From JBECKR01 sp040235415 (lineage in GTDB: Bacteria; Acidobacteriota; Polarisedimenticolia; Polarisedimenticolales; Polarisedimenticolaceae): a DNA stretch of 5,081 nucleotides. The translations under genes were made by a program, and so were the position numbers. Below the pieces are notes generated by a model. The model made no database searches and was not told the origin of the DNA. It saw nothing but the letters and a program-made list of their open reading frames with translations. This document shows, piece after piece, positions 4,618 to 5,081 of the stretch. How positions within the stretch are numbered: position 1 is the stretch's first letter; the number at the start of each line of letters is the position of its first letter. Where the stretch lies: positions 1 to 5,081 of the forward strand of contig JBECKR010000172.1 in assembly GCA_040235415.1 (NCBI GenBank), read 5' to 3'.

Positions 4618-5081
4618 ATGCTCAAGACCCTGCGCATCCTCCATCTCGCGGTCATCGAAGACCTCGCCGTCGAGTTCGGCCCGGGTCTGAACACTCTGAC
4701 CGGCGAGACCGGGGCGGGAAAGTCGATTCTCGTCGACGCGCTCTCCCTCGCGGCGGGCGGCCGCGGCGACGCCGGACTCGTGCGCAGCGGCGCCGAGCGC
4801 GCGCTGGTGGAGGCGGTGTTCGCGCTTCCGGCAGGCTCGCCCGCCCGCGGGGTCCTGGACGCGCGTGGAATCCCCGTCGAGGACTCCGGGCTGATCGTCC
4901 GGCGCGAGGTCGCCGCCGGCGGCGGCCGAGCGTTCGTCAACGACTCTCCCTGCACCCTCGGATCTCTCCGCGATCTCGCGGACGCCCTCGTCGATCTCCT
5001 CGGCCAGCACGAGCACCGCGGCCTGCTCTCCCGCAGCCGGCACCAGGAGCTGTTGGACGAGTTCGGCGGCCACGGACCGCT
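4618..5081 (+). CDS. recN: DNA repair ATPase RecN, N-terminal part (cut by window edge)
   Basis: The first 154 codons of RecN, open to the right edge; the full family protein is about 550 residues. Seen: MLKTLRILHLAVIEDLAVEF at the start, the Walker A motif GETGAGKS (29-36), LAAGGRGDAGLVRSG just after, REVAAGGGRAFVND (96-109), and the Q-loop region LLGQHEHRGLL (127-137) followed by HQELLDEFGG. This N-terminus lines up with E. coli RecN as I remember it with no gap as far as Walker A. Role: an SMC-like ATPase that acts early at DNA double-strand breaks, promoting end cohesion and RecA-dependent repair in the cytoplasm. The coiled coil, Walker B and signature motif lie outside the window. Start: ATG at 4618 fits the family exactly, and the nearest in-frame stop upstream is TGA at 4501. 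No convincing Shine-Dalgarno site precedes it, unlike the tol genes, which suggests weak translation or another initiation mode. Confidence 0.96.
   Translation, partial: MLKTLRILHLAVIEDLAVEFGPGLNTLTGETGAGKSILVDALSLAAGGRGDAGLVRSGAERALVEAVFALPAGSPARGVLDARGIPVEDSGLIVRREVAAGGGRAFVNDSPCTLGSLRDLADALVDLLGQHEHRGLLSRSRHQELLDEFGGHGP

Noticed and set aside
4444..5073. A 209-codon minus-strand open frame opposite recN
   Set aside because: It covers the recN N-terminus and both promoters; its translation is compositionally biased and unrecognisable, while the plus strand gives an exact RecN start.

Overview
The window is a GC-rich piece (by eye around 70 percent G+C) of a Gram-negative chromosome. It carries an almost complete Tol-Pal operon on the minus strand and, divergently, the first third of recN on the plus strand. 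The envelope genes require an outer membrane. The protein style (a Pal with GHCDERG, a short TolA with a TonB-type C-terminal domain, a TolB with very regular WSPDG repeats, strong Shine-Dalgarno sites) fits Acidobacteriota or a deltaproteobacterial-type lineage best. That taxonomic guess comes from memory of the families, not from a search.

Layout, in the direction of tol transcription (right to left): a divergent intergenic region (about 4373-4617) with back-to-back candidate promoters, then tolQ (4372-3677, GTG start), tolR (3676-3239, starting on the base after the tolQ stop), tolA (3242-2472, GTGA overlap with tolR), tolB (2443-1145), a 114-base gap with a candidate internal promoter, pal (1030-449), a 28-base gap made of a perfect palindrome plus a Shine-Dalgarno site, and the 5' part of a cpoB/ybgF-like lipoprotein gene (420 to the left edge, cut off). 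On the plus strand recN starts at 4618 and runs off the right edge. Very little sequence is unassigned.

Together the proteins form the trans-envelope machine that keeps the outer membrane pulled in at division. TolQ and TolR are the proton-driven inner-membrane motor. TolA carries the force across the periplasm. TolB is the periplasmic propeller that TolA pulls off Pal. Pal is the outer-membrane lipoprotein that binds peptidoglycan. CpoB links the system to cell-wall synthesis. RecN is an SMC-like ATPase of double-strand-break repair and is functionally unrelated; it only shares the intergenic region.

I found no mobile element, CRISPR array, tRNA or rRNA, and no convincing new multi-gene system. 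The points most worth a second look are non-coding. Two GC-rich RNA hairpins each end at, or one base from, the Shine-Dalgarno site of the next gene (tolQ and cpoB). A perfect TATAAT lies between tolB and pal. The intergenic region carries two divergent promoter candidates. Protein-level oddities are a much shortened TolA, a lipid-anchored CpoB and an Ala-Asp repeat in TolB.
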